The translations under genes and the position numbers were made by a program. A stretch of 23,143 nucleotides of DNA from positions 1-23,143 of the IMG/VR virus record IMGVR_UViG_3300024259_000157; one strand, written 5' to 3'. This DNA is from a virus. The stretch's first letter is position 1. Each line of letters begins with the position of its first letter. Positions 14,228 to 21,504 of the stretch are shown in pieces. The notes under the pieces were generated by a model. The model was not told the origin of the DNA, searched no databases, and was given only the letters and a program-made list of their open reading frames with translations.

Positions 14228-15078
14228 TATCCTATCTCTATCCCGTATCCCTCGTAAACTTCTTTAGCTATAAGACTCTCACTTAATCGTTCCATCTCAG
14301 CATCAGCTTCTCCAATTAAATCACTACCATCCAATGCTATACCTTGATTACCTAATGAACCAAAGGATGCAAATTTTCTTCTAACCATACCAAGCATCTT
14401 CTTAGCATAAGCAGTAGCAAAATCTAATACCCATGTGCTATCATAGATATATTCATAACTATCATTAATTTCCCAACTAGGACTTGTGGTGGAACCTTGT
14501 ATCATAAAACTTCTAATTAAAACCCAACCAGGAGAATTAATAGTTACTTCATCACCTAATACTTCAACACCTGCTTCACTAGCATATTTAGGTGTATAAG
14601 TTAAAGTGGCACCTGATGCTGGAGGAGGTTGTATTTCTAATTGATTAGTATATTTATGGTATTTATAGTTATAAGCGTCAGGAGTATATCTTCTTAAAGT
14701 ATCTATAAAGTCTCTTGCTATATGGTATGATACTAGGCTATATCCTTCATAACTATTAATAAGTCCATCTAACATACCTCTACTATACATATAATTTTCA
14801 ACAGTAAATAGTGTATTGATACCACCTGTTTCACTACTTCCAGTTTCATATGATAATACTTCTGTAACACCAGTAGGCAGATCATACATATATTGGGTTG
14901 CGGATAATGCCATTGTGAAATAAACTTCTTGTGTTGCATTACCTACTGCATATTTCATAAACTTAGAACGAGCGTAGTCTATGGCATCATATATTTGAAT
15001 TTCGGATAATTCCACCTTCACCATAGGATATCCGAGATTTCTTTTAATTTTCTCTGAGAGTTGCCCCTTCGTTTGCAT
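14227..15078 (-). CDS. Neck protein, gp13-like
   Basis: 283 residues (T4 gp13 is 309). The N-terminal QLSEKIKRNLGYPMVKVELSEIQIYDAIDYARSKFMKY, then YDLPTGVTEVLSY, and the C-terminal WVLDFATAYAKKMLGMVRRKFASF followed by a Gly-rich loop and DLIGEADAEMERLSESL, match the gp13 pattern of T4-like and cyanophage neck proteins. gp13 and gp14 join the portal after packaging and hold the genome in. The ATG is 9 nt after AAAGGAG, which lies inside the last codons of HNH copy b. In T4 gene 14 follows 13 directly; here five paralog-family genes, one small gene and an HNH gene stand between them. Confidence 0.78.
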   Translation of the reverse strand: MQTKGQLSEKIKRNLGYPMVKVELSEIQIYDAIDYARSKFMKYAVGNATQEVYFTMALSATQYMYDLPTGVTEVLSYETGSSETGGINTLFTVENYMYSRGMLDGLINSYEGYSLVSYHIARDFIDTLRRYTPDAYNYKYHKYTNQLEIQPPPASGATLTYTPKYASEAGVEVLGDEVTINSPGWVLIRSFMIQGSTTSPSWEINDSYEYIYDSTWVLDFATAYAKKMLGMVRRKFASFGSLGNQGIALDGSDLIGEADAEMERLSESLIAKEVYEGYGIEIG

Positions 15079-15081
15079 GTT

Positions 15082-15975
15082 TTAACACTCCTTTCGTTTC
15101 ATATTACATTCCTTCTGTTTATGAATTTTATTATGACATTGTTTACAAAAAGTTACACAATTATCTACATCAGCACTTTCAATAGGATTGATCTCTACAC
15201 CTGTTATATGGTGACAATGTAAAAGTTTTTTGCTACCACATTTAACACACTGATATTCATCCCTTTCTAACACCAATTTCCTTAATTCAGGCTGCACTTC
15301 TCTGGAAGTATCAATTTTAAACTCTTTGGGCCATTTTCTTTGGTTAAATATAGGACAAGATTTTTTACATCCATCAGAACAATAAAATCTTCCCTCACCT
15401 TCATTTATAGTATTACCTTTTATTATTTGTATTCTGTTTATAACATTCCATAATTTTGGTATATACCATCTTCCACAATAGACACACCTCACTTCAAGTA
15501 TGTTTTCATCAATTGGACTTCTTCTAACTTCTTCACACCATTCTAATTGTGGTGCATATGTATCATATAGGGGTATACCTTTTTTATGATAGCCACCTTT
15601 CCATAAATGACTATTTTTCCCACTATTAGATTTGCCAATTTTTTCTTTTACAGCATTCGGTAGTTTTTTACCATTCATATGATGTGAACATTTAGAGTAT
15701 TTTTCTTTTAGAGATTTACTTATATTTATACTATGTTCCTTTGTGAGTTTTTTACCTTTATGTGATTCACTTTGTTTATCTTTTGTTTCCTTTGACACAA
15801 TTCTTAATGATAAACAAAATTTAGAACAATAAATACTATGTTTATTACCAAGGAAGGGTTCCTTGCATACTTTACATGATTCTTTATATATCCAAGTGCT
15901 ATTACATTCACTATACCATTTACCCGTTCTCTTACTGTATCTTAACCCTTCCAGGTTATCCCAACATATCTTCAT
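15082..15975 (-). CDS. HNH homing endonuclease, copy b
   Basis: 297 residues from ATG 15975 (8 nt after AAGGAGG). A TTG six codons upstream lies inside that ribosome binding site and is rejected. The layout matches copy c: MKICWDNLEGLRY, zinc-ribbon (CKVCKEPFLGNKHSIYCSKFC), NUMOD3-like repeats (HKGKKLTKEHSINISKSLKEK and NGKKLPNAVKEKIGKSNSGK), the shared middle domain (HLWKGGYHKKGIPLYDTYAP, WCEEVRRSPID), and HNH (YQCVKCGSKKLLHCHHITGV, DNCVTFCKQCHNKIH). It lacks the KEDAIRAGRL.WLELN segment of copies a and c, having FKIDTSREVQPEL directly. It sits between paralog member 6 and gp13-like. The DNA is very close to copy c in the middle domain, so they share recent ancestry. Confidence 0.9.
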   Translation of the reverse strand: MKICWDNLEGLRYSKRTGKWYSECNSTWIYKESCKVCKEPFLGNKHSIYCSKFCLSLRIVSKETKDKQSESHKGKKLTKEHSINISKSLKEKYSKCSHHMNGKKLPNAVKEKIGKSNSGKNSHLWKGGYHKKGIPLYDTYAPQLEWCEEVRRSPIDENILEVRCVYCGRWYIPKLWNVINRIQIIKGNTINEGEGRFYCSDGCKKSCPIFNQRKWPKEFKIDTSREVQPELRKLVLERDEYQCVKCGSKKLLHCHHITGVEINPIESADVDNCVTFCKQCHNKIHKQKECNMKRKEC

Positions 15976-16065
15976 AATAATTACCTCCTTCAAAGGTTTA
16001 CTTGTTAGGAGTTAGGTTCGATGTTGAAGGCATCAAACCAAGGTGATCAAGCCCTGTCCTCCTAT
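15976..16065 (-). promoter_or_regulatory. Structured leader RNA of HNH copy b (P1-P2-P3 with loop-SD pseudoknot)
   Basis: AGGAGGACAG lies at 16063-16054, and AGGAG there can pair with CTCCT at 16011-16007 (P1). P2 is weaker (AGG.. with CCTT) and encloses TGATCA. P3 has 9 pairs, GGTTTGATG (16039-16031) with CATCGAACC (16023-16015), including one G-U, and loop CCTTCAA. The loop is exactly complementary to TTGAAGG at 15993-15987, adjoining and overlapping the Shine-Dalgarno AAGGAGG. Compared with copies a and c, both the P3 stem and the loop-target pair have changed on both sides. The TAA of the upstream gene overlaps the first base of the element. Confidence 0.85.
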
Positions 16066-16508
16066 TAACTATTATAATCAATCCAATCATCTAATGCATC
16101 GGTTATATTAATATATCTATCTACCCATTTGAAATTCTTTTTAAAATCTCTCATACTATCTGGTTCATATCCAAAGTAAGCATCCATTTGATCGGATTCA
16201 ATCATTTTATATTTACCACCTTTCTTTTTAGCAACACCCTCTAATATGACACCTTTCATTGCTAATGAGCTTTCAGTACCATTTGCATTAATATAATCAT
16301 CCCAAGTGCGAGAATGTATTTCTTTCATAGCATCCCATATATATATTTTCTTATCTCTGGAATCTGCTATAAATCTTATTTCACCTTTTTCAGGTCTAAG
16401 ACTATCAACATCACGCATAGACATTTCAGGTAGTTCAATTATTTCAAACTTTTCACCTTTTATATTTTCACCCCATACCTCATTCATATATTTTAATAGC
16501 CTACTCAT
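16065..16508 (-). CDS. Paralog family of unknown function, member 6
   Basis: About 147 residues from the ATG at 16508, which is 6 nt after GGAAG and gives MSRLLKYMNEVW. An ATG two codons upstream touches that site and is less likely. Motifs are FEIIELPEMSMRDVD in place of the NPS.KEM block, IRFIADSRDKKIYIWDAMKEIHSRTW with the invariant His, KKKGGKYKMIESDQM, and FKWVDRYINITDALDDW. It is the most acidic member at the C-terminus. It overlaps member 7 by 8 bp, the same overlap as members 7 and 8, which suggests that the three arose by in-place duplication of one unit. Confidence 0.8.
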   Translation of the reverse strand: MSRLLKYMNEVWGENIKGEKFEIIELPEMSMRDVDSLRPEKGEIRFIADSRDKKIYIWDAMKEIHSRTWDDYINANGTESSLAMKGVILEGVAKKKGGKYKMIESDQMDAYFGYEPDSMRDFKKNFKWVDRYINITDALDDWIDYNS

Positions 16509-16944
16509 ATCCATCTTCCTTCATAATTTTTTTAAGATAATCTTCTATATTAATATATCTATTTACCCATTTGAAGTCTTTTATAATATCCCTAATATAG
16601 AATGTTTTGTTATCCATTTGATAATGTATTTCATCAGAAAAATTCATTACATATTTACCACCCTTCAATTCACATTCTCCATGTAATACAGTTTCACAGG
16701 ATTCCCTATTAAAATTTCTTCCTTTACCTGTCTCCAGATCCCATACATCATTATGAATAGCAACAAAGGAATCCCAAACATATACTTTTTTATCTTTATT
16801 ATCAGCAGTGAATCTAACACCATCCATCTCATCCACTTGTTTCATTTCTTTTACAGAAGGATTAACAAAGACTTCAAAGGATTGACCTTTCCTTTTAAGT
16901 CTTGTTAGGTATTCCTCATTTATGTATTGTTTAAGTCTAGTCAT
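16501..16944 (-). CDS. Paralog family of unknown function, member 7
   Basis: 147 residues from ATG 16944, with GGGAAG upstream at 6-7 nt, giving MTRLKQYINEEYLTRLKRKG. A longer frame starting ten codons earlier has no ribosome binding site and an unrelated leader, so it is rejected. Motifs are FEVFVNPSVKEMKQVD, VRFTADNKDKKVYVWDSFVAIHNDVW (invariant His), LHGECELKGGKYVMNFSDEI, and FKWVNRYINIEDYLKK. It is close to the family consensus and could serve as the query for searches. Confidence 0.82.
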   Translation of the reverse strand: MTRLKQYINEEYLTRLKRKGQSFEVFVNPSVKEMKQVDEMDGVRFTADNKDKKVYVWDSFVAIHNDVWDLETGKGRNFNRESCETVLHGECELKGGKYVMNFSDEIHYQMDNKTFYIRDIIKDFKWVNRYINIEDYLKKIMKEDGYE

Positions 16945-17389
16945 TATATTCTTCCCATTCTTTTTCCCATTCATCTAAAATACTTAAATCAATATATTTA
17001 TTGACCCATTTGAATTTCTTTTTAAATGCTTTCATCTTCTGATATAAAAATCTATCATTTATTCTATCTGATCTAGTCATTGCGTATTTTCCTTTAACCT
17101 TTTCAGCATTACCAGGTAATAAAACTAATTGTTCAACTAGATTGCCAAATTTCATTATATCTTTAGGTTTAATAAATTCCCAGGCTTCATAATGTATCGC
17201 TTTATCCGCATCCCATACATATACAGTTTTATCTCTGGAATCAGCTAAGAATCTAACACCTAATGATGTGGTATCAAGTTCTCTCATTTCTTTTGCAGAA
17301 GGATTAATAAATACCTCATAAGAATTCTTACCATATACGGTTGTTAATCTCATTAAGTATTCTTCATTTATATATTTTAATAATCTCAT
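16937..17389 (-). CDS. Paralog family of unknown function, member 8 (first in order)
   Basis: 150 residues, MRLLKYINEEYLMRLTTVYG. Motifs are YEVFINPSAKEMRELD, VRFLADSRDKTVYVWDADKAIHYEAW (invariant His), LLPGNAEKVKGKYAMTRSDRI, FKWVNKYIDLSILDEW. The ATG lies 9 nt after the stop of HNH copy a. Members 7 and 8 share the extended N-terminal helix (INEEYL.RL) and are the closest pair by eye. The family looks like a compact alpha/beta domain of ~110 residues behind a short leader peptide. I recall similar sequences only as hypothetical proteins of environmental phages and cannot name a family. Confidence 0.82.
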   Translation of the reverse strand: MRLLKYINEEYLMRLTTVYGKNSYEVFINPSAKEMRELDTTSLGVRFLADSRDKTVYVWDADKAIHYEAWEFIKPKDIMKFGNLVEQLVLLPGNAEKVKGKYAMTRSDRINDRFLYQKMKAFKKKFKWVNKYIDLSILDEWEKEWEEYND

Positions 17390-17398
17390 AATTATTCC

Positions 17399-18265
17399 TT
17401 AACATATCTCCATTCTTAATTGACCATACTTGCATCCATCCTTCTTATGTGTTTCCTTATGACAATCTATACATAATGTTATACAATTATCCATATCTGC
17501 GGAAAATAAAGGCTCAATGTTTACAGGATAGATATGATGACAATGTAAATTTTCAGATGAATCACATTTAACACATTGATATTCATCCCTTTCTAATACC
17601 ATCTTCCTTAATTCTGGCTGAACTTCCCTATTTAATTCTAACCAAGATAACCTTCCTGCTCTTATTGCATCTTCTTTTATAATGGTTTCAACAGGTTTAT
17701 AGTATATAGGACAAATATTTTTACATTCATCGGAACAATATAATTTACATTCTCCCTTATTAGTGTTATTTATTGCTTGTATTCTATTTCTTATATTATT
17801 TATTCGAGGTATATACCACTTTCCGCAATATGCACATTTTACTTCTAATATGTTTATATCAGTTGGGCTTCTTCTAACTTCTTCACACCATTCTATTTGC
17901 GATGCATAAGTATCATATAAGGAAATACTTTTAGAGGAATATCCACCTTTCCAAAAATGGCATTTATTACCTTTATGTGATTTACTATTATTTATTTTAT
18001 GTTCTTTTGAAATTTTTCTTTTCTTTATTTTAATACTTATTTTCTTTTTAGTTTCATTTGAATGTTGTTTTTTATAAAATGAATTATATTGTTTATTTTG
18101 GGAACATAAACGTGAACAAAATCCTTTATTATTTTTACTAGCCAAATAAGATTCACCACAATTCTTACATGACTCTTTATAACAATACGAAACTTTTTTC
18201 TTATACCATTTACCTGTTCTCTTATTATACCTTAACCCTTCTAGGTTATCCCAACATATCTTCAT
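17399..18265 (-). CDS. HNH homing endonuclease, copy a
   Basis: 288 residues starting MKICWDNLEGLRY, 8 nt after GGGAGG. Zinc-ribbon CKNCGESYLASKNNKGFCSRLC, two Lys-rich NUMOD3-like repeats (QHSNETKKKISIKIKKRKIS, KEHKINNSKSHKGNKC), the shared middle domain (HFWKGGYSSKSISLYDTYAS, WCEEVRRSPTD, CAYCGKWYIP, YCSDECKNIC), and HNH (YQCVKCDSSENLHCHHIYPV, DNCITLCIDCHKETH). All expected metal and zinc residues are present. It stands between the terminase and paralog member 8. As a free-standing endonuclease it would cut related genomes lacking the insertion and be copied in by repair. Confidence 0.9.
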   Translation of the reverse strand: MKICWDNLEGLRYNKRTGKWYKKKVSYCYKESCKNCGESYLASKNNKGFCSRLCSQNKQYNSFYKKQHSNETKKKISIKIKKRKISKEHKINNSKSHKGNKCHFWKGGYSSKSISLYDTYASQIEWCEEVRRSPTDINILEVKCAYCGKWYIPRINNIRNRIQAINNTNKGECKLYCSDECKNICPIYYKPVETIIKEDAIRAGRLSWLELNREVQPELRKMVLERDEYQCVKCDSSENLHCHHIYPVNIEPLFSADMDNCITLCIDCHKETHKKDGCKYGQLRMEIC

Positions 18266-18352
18266 AATAACTACCTCCCTAATAGGTTTAATTAGGAGTG
18301 AGATTGATAATTAGGGTATCAATCAAAGGGTGGCCACCCTCTGTCCTCCTAT
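18266..18352 (-). promoter_or_regulatory. Structured leader RNA of HNH copy a (P1-P2-P3 with loop-SD pseudoknot)
   Basis: AGGAGGACAG at 18350-18341 pairs through AGGAG with CTCCT at 18298-18294 (P1). P2 is a perfect 14-nt palindrome at 18340-18327 (AGGGTGG with CCACCCT). P3 is an 8-bp stem, GATTGATA (18324-18317) with TATCAATC (18309-18302), with loop CCCTAAT. That loop is exactly complementary to ATTAGGG at 18283-18277, which overlaps the Shine-Dalgarno GGGAGG. The unpaired GACAG between P1 and P2 is the same in all three leaders. A TATAAATA motif upstream predicts a transcript starting at the first bases of this element. Confidence 0.87.
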
Positions 18353-18357
18353 ATTAC

Positions 18358-18376
18358 TATTTATATTTTATTTATA
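18358..18376 (-). promoter_or_regulatory. Two TATAAATA late promoter motifs between terminase and HNH leader
   Basis: Exact motifs at 18376-18369 and 18365-18358, just downstream of the terminase stop. With T4 spacing, the second would start transcription at about 18352 and produce an RNA beginning AUAGGAGGACAG, which is the 5' boundary of the conserved leader. This would give the HNH gene and the following neck/paralog genes their own late transcript. Confidence 0.6.
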
Positions 18377-18383
18377 AAATACA

Positions 18384-19928
18384 TCAATCTGAGAAAGAAC
18401 GCTCATATAGCCAAGACCAATCATCCGCTTGATTATTTATATCAGTTAGTATCCCCCAACCATCATCACCTTGCTTCTCCTCAAATTCAAAAGATTCATC
18501 CAATACATTCATCTCTAATATATAACAAGCCCAATATAAAGCACTTATAGCATCATCAGCTTTATCCTTCCCAAAGAATTTATTACCTTCCTCTACAAAG
18601 GTTGTCAACTCCTCCAATGTTTCCCTATCAATTATCTTTAATGATCTATCCTCTATCAACTTTTTCATTAATAATACTGCTTTAGGTTTGGTTGCTTTAG
18701 TTGCCCTTACACCAAGATTAACAGCCTTTGATCCTGTATTAACAAGATTCTCATTCTCATGTTCCCACCATAATCTATTTACTACTGCTGCTCCTTCACT
18801 ATTATTCTCCACCATTATATAAGCATTGTTATAATAATATGACATTCTATTGATAGCATCTGAAAAGGTATATACATCAATAGTATTATCAAAAAGAATA
18901 GCAACTTGCTCCATCTTAATAGGTTTCAATGATATAATTTTAAGAACTTGAATAGCGGAATAATGCTCCCCTGTTCCTTTAGCAGTATCAACACCTAATA
19001 CATAATTACAACCTTCAATAGGTTTCTCATATATATGAAAGGTATTATTTAATTCCGAATGCTTAGGTTCTTCCCATTCAACAATTATCTCTTCTAATAT
19101 GTCTGGGTCAATGACAGTATGGGTACTTCCTAGAAATTCAACAGCAAACTCTTGTGCAAACTTTTGTTTACCAATATTACCTATTTGTGTTTCAGCCCAT
19201 TTTTTATCTCTACCAGGAACTTCTTGCCAGGACACCTTCATTGAATAAAAACTATTACGACCTTTCTCAGCATTATGATAAATTCTATGGAAAAGGTTAA
19301 ACATTCCATTTGGTGTTGATATGATTACAATTTTTGAATTTTCTGATGCTGCAATGGTAGGATAGTTAGATGCCCAGAACTCTTCTGCTTGATTCTTAGG
19401 TACAAATGCAAATTCGTCCATTATTAATAAATTAGCAGATTCACCACGAAAAGCATCAGGAGATGTAGCAGATATAACTAATTGAGAACCATTATCAAAA
19501 AATACTGTAGTCTTATCATAACCTTCGACACCTGGTTTAATCCATATAGGTAATGCCTCATACATCTTCTTTATTCTTCTAAGGATCATTTTGGCTGACT
19601 TTTCTTTATTAGATACTATACATATAATCTTATTATCATTGAACAGAGCATACCATAAAGCATAGATACCAACCACTGTAGTTTTGCCTGATTGTCTACT
19701 TTGTAATGATATAGTAAATCTTTCGTTATGTAAAACATTTAATAATTTCTTTTGATAATCATAAGGTTCAAAGGTTATCTCACCCTTATCAGGATTAACA
19801 ATTTTGATATGCTTTGTAAACTCATTGATATCATTAGAACATTTCTCTAATTCTAAAACTTCTTCATTTGTATATTCATGTTCTGAATATGGTCTCTTAA
19901 TCCTAGCATCGTCATACCTTATCCCCAC
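18384..19928 (-). CDS. Terminase large subunit, gp17-like
   Basis: 514 residues, GTG start 7 nt after AAAGGAG. The ATPase domain shows YDYQKKLL, Walker A SRQSGKTT (77-84, similar to the SRQLGKTT type of T4 gp17), Walker B LLIMDE (167-172) and the coupling motif STPNG (204-208). The RNase H-like nuclease has GVDTAKG (Asp 314), IMVENN (Glu 374) and KADDAISAL (Asp 458/459), giving the expected three acidic residues. The protein cuts concatemeric DNA and drives it into the prohead through the portal. It is shorter than T4 gp17 (610), mainly at the ends. It heads the virion operon and is followed by HNH copy a instead of the sheath gene that follows 17 in T4. Confidence 0.95.
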   Translation of the reverse strand: MGIRYDDARIKRPYSEHEYTNEEVLELEKCSNDINEFTKHIKIVNPDKGEITFEPYDYQKKLLNVLHNERFTISLQSRQSGKTTVVGIYALWYALFNDNKIICIVSNKEKSAKMILRRIKKMYEALPIWIKPGVEGYDKTTVFFDNGSQLVISATSPDAFRGESANLLIMDEFAFVPKNQAEEFWASNYPTIAASENSKIVIISTPNGMFNLFHRIYHNAEKGRNSFYSMKVSWQEVPGRDKKWAETQIGNIGKQKFAQEFAVEFLGSTHTVIDPDILEEIIVEWEEPKHSELNNTFHIYEKPIEGCNYVLGVDTAKGTGEHYSAIQVLKIISLKPIKMEQVAILFDNTIDVYTFSDAINRMSYYYNNAYIMVENNSEGAAVVNRLWWEHENENLVNTGSKAVNLGVRATKATKPKAVLLMKKLIEDRSLKIIDRETLEELTTFVEEGNKFFGKDKADDAISALYWACYILEMNVLDESFEFEEKQGDDGWGILTDINNQADDWSWLYERSFSD

Positions 19929-19948
19929 AATATTTCTCCTTTGAGCAT

Positions 19949-19990
19949 AAAAAAAGGTCTCTATCTTATTTATACAGATAGAGACCTTTT
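19949..19990 (-). terminator. Intrinsic terminator after SpoVR with a TATAAATA promoter motif as its loop
   Basis: Arms of 11 bases (19986-19976 and 19966-19956), extended by A-T pairs to about 15, with a 9-nt loop. On the minus strand a run of seven T follows. The loop is almost wholly TATAAATA (19974-19967). T4 spacing puts the start of transcription near 19961, inside the right arm. RNA from upstream forms the terminator; RNA starting at the loop lacks the left arm and cannot. It thus separates the SpoVR operon from the terminase and virion operon. Confidence 0.8.
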
Positions 19991-20007
19991 AAGGAAAAAT
20001 AATTATA

Positions 20008-21504
20008 TTATACTATAAGTTTCGGTTCCACTACAAATTGAATCTCTGACTTGTCCTCCCTTGTCCTCAAATAAACCTTGTTACCCCACAATCGACATAT
20101 ATGCTTACAAGTCTCCTTAGCATATCTCCCTTCCAAGTCCATATGATTCCACCTGTGTTCCAGTAACAATGAACCATTTCCATTAACATTACCATCCACT
20201 ACCTCAATTAAAGGAATACTTGAATGGGCAAAACTATTGATAATCATAGTTTTAATTTCCTGTGCTTTCTTCTTAATGATAACATAGTCAATAGTTGAAT
20301 GTGTTTCCTGTTTCTGATAGATATACATATTCAATTCATCAACTAATTTATCTGTTAAAAAGTTTTGAAAAAATGCCCAATCAGTGTATGTCCTCATTAC
20401 ACTCTTACACTTCTCCCAACCTTTCATTTCCTCAGTATCCCAATCTTCCCTTTCCTTTTCATCTGAACATAAGTCCCAATCTTTACCATGTTGACCTGTA
20501 TCCCATCTATGTTCAATATCCTCCCACATCTTACTACCAATAAGGTAAGGGTTCATAGATTCAGGATTCTCTGCCTTAACCAATGCGTTTGAATAAGTAT
20601 ATTGTGCGTGATCAGATATATTTAACACATCCTCTTGAAATAGTTTTCTCATTACTTTCTCATGTACAAAGGTAGCCCAACCCTCATTAAGATAATGGGT
20701 TTTCATCATAGGCCAGAAATACTGTCCTTCCATCCTCAACATTTCCAAGATATCCTTTTGCCAATCCTCCAAGATACGGGAATTATCAATAATATATCTT
20801 AGTAAGTCTGTAGTAGGCTCAACAGGAGACTTCAATCTCAAATTTCTTTTAATCTTCTGTAATACCAATTCTAGGTCATGGTTAAAGTCTCTGATATCAT
20901 TGGGAATAAGATCACTATATTCTTCTGTTGATTGATGAGAACTAATAATCTTTTGCTTAACATGATTATATATTCTTTCCCTTTTTTCATCTTCTGTTTC
21001 TTTTTCAAAGGGACTTGAATGTAATTGAATAGCATGGCCAGCATCCACTATATGTTCAATTTCATCTATACCATACTTCCTTTCATATTCATTAAATCGT
21101 TTATTTGCTTGAGCCATTACACCCATTATGTCTTGTCGGCTATTTGTGAAATATTTATTCTCCGCAAATACATTAACGTGACCAAACACATGAGCAATTA
21201 CTAACGCATGAACAGCAAAAGTATTGTTATTCATAAGAAAAGCTCTAGCAGGATCAGAATTGATAACCACCTCATATGGAAGATTGGAACTATATTTCTC
21301 ATAAATAGTTCTTAATCTTTCGTAATTTCTACCATACTTCCAAGAGGATATATTGGTAGGAATACGATAAGCCATAATCTCCAACATCTTTTGAGGTTGA
21401 CAAATATCAAACTCAATGTCATAGACCTTCAAACCCATATCATCAACAATTTGTTTAACTCGTTCCTCAACCTTAATAAGTTTTTGAAACTCTTGTTTTT
21501 TCAT
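20008..21504 (-). CDS. SpoVR-like protein
   Basis: 498 residues, close to bacterial SpoVR/YcgB (about 470-510). The N-terminal third is diagnostic: WKYGRNYERLRTIYEKYSSN, LPYEVVINSDPARAFLMNNN, then VIAHVFGHVNVFAENKYF, whose His residues are a possible metal site. Further on are LEDWQKDILEMLRMEGQYFWPMMKTHYLNEGWATF and NPYLIGSKMWEDIEHRWD, also standard for the family. In bacteria the gene is linked to prkA and yhbH/yeaH and acts in spore cortex formation or stress adaptation; its biochemistry is not settled. Here it overlaps the upstream GIY-YIG gene by 4 bp (ATGA) and lies downstream of a YhbH-like gene, so two of the three partners are present. AAAGGAG precedes the ATG. Confidence 0.92.
   Translation of the reverse strand: MKKQEFQKLIKVEERVKQIVDDMGLKVYDIEFDICQPQKMLEIMAYRIPTNISSWKYGRNYERLRTIYEKYSSNLPYEVVINSDPARAFLMNNNTFAVHALVIAHVFGHVNVFAENKYFTNSRQDIMGVMAQANKRFNEYERKYGIDEIEHIVDAGHAIQLHSSPFEKETEDEKRERIYNHVKQKIISSHQSTEEYSDLIPNDIRDFNHDLELVLQKIKRNLRLKSPVEPTTDLLRYIIDNSRILEDWQKDILEMLRMEGQYFWPMMKTHYLNEGWATFVHEKVMRKLFQEDVLNISDHAQYTYSNALVKAENPESMNPYLIGSKMWEDIEHRWDTGQHGKDWDLCSDEKEREDWDTEEMKGWEKCKSVMRTYTDWAFFQNFLTDKLVDELNMYIYQKQETHSTIDYVIIKKKAQEIKTMIINSFAHSSIPLIEVVDGNVNGNGSLLLEHRWNHMDLEGRYAKETCKHICRLWGNKVYLRTREDKSEIQFVVEPKLIV

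Noticed and set aside
9602-15730. TATAAATA at 9602, 14660 and 15723
   Set aside because: They lie inside genes and are expected by chance in AT-rich DNA. I did not annotate them.
15976-15993. TTG start for HNH copy b (and the TTG at 11779 for copy c)
   Set aside because: These codons lie within or right behind the Shine-Dalgarno; the ATG that gives MKICWDNLE is at the usual spacing in all three copies.
16945-16974. Longer start for paralog member 7
   Set aside because: The ten extra codons have no ribosome binding site and no match in the family; ATG 16944 has GGGAAG and gives the family N-terminus.
11774-18352. HNH leaders as HEARO/omega RNA or as group I intron remnants
   Set aside because: HEARO-type RNAs accompany IscB proteins with a RuvC domain, which these HNH proteins lack. 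The ~80-nt leaders also lack a group I core, and the flanking genes are not interrupted.
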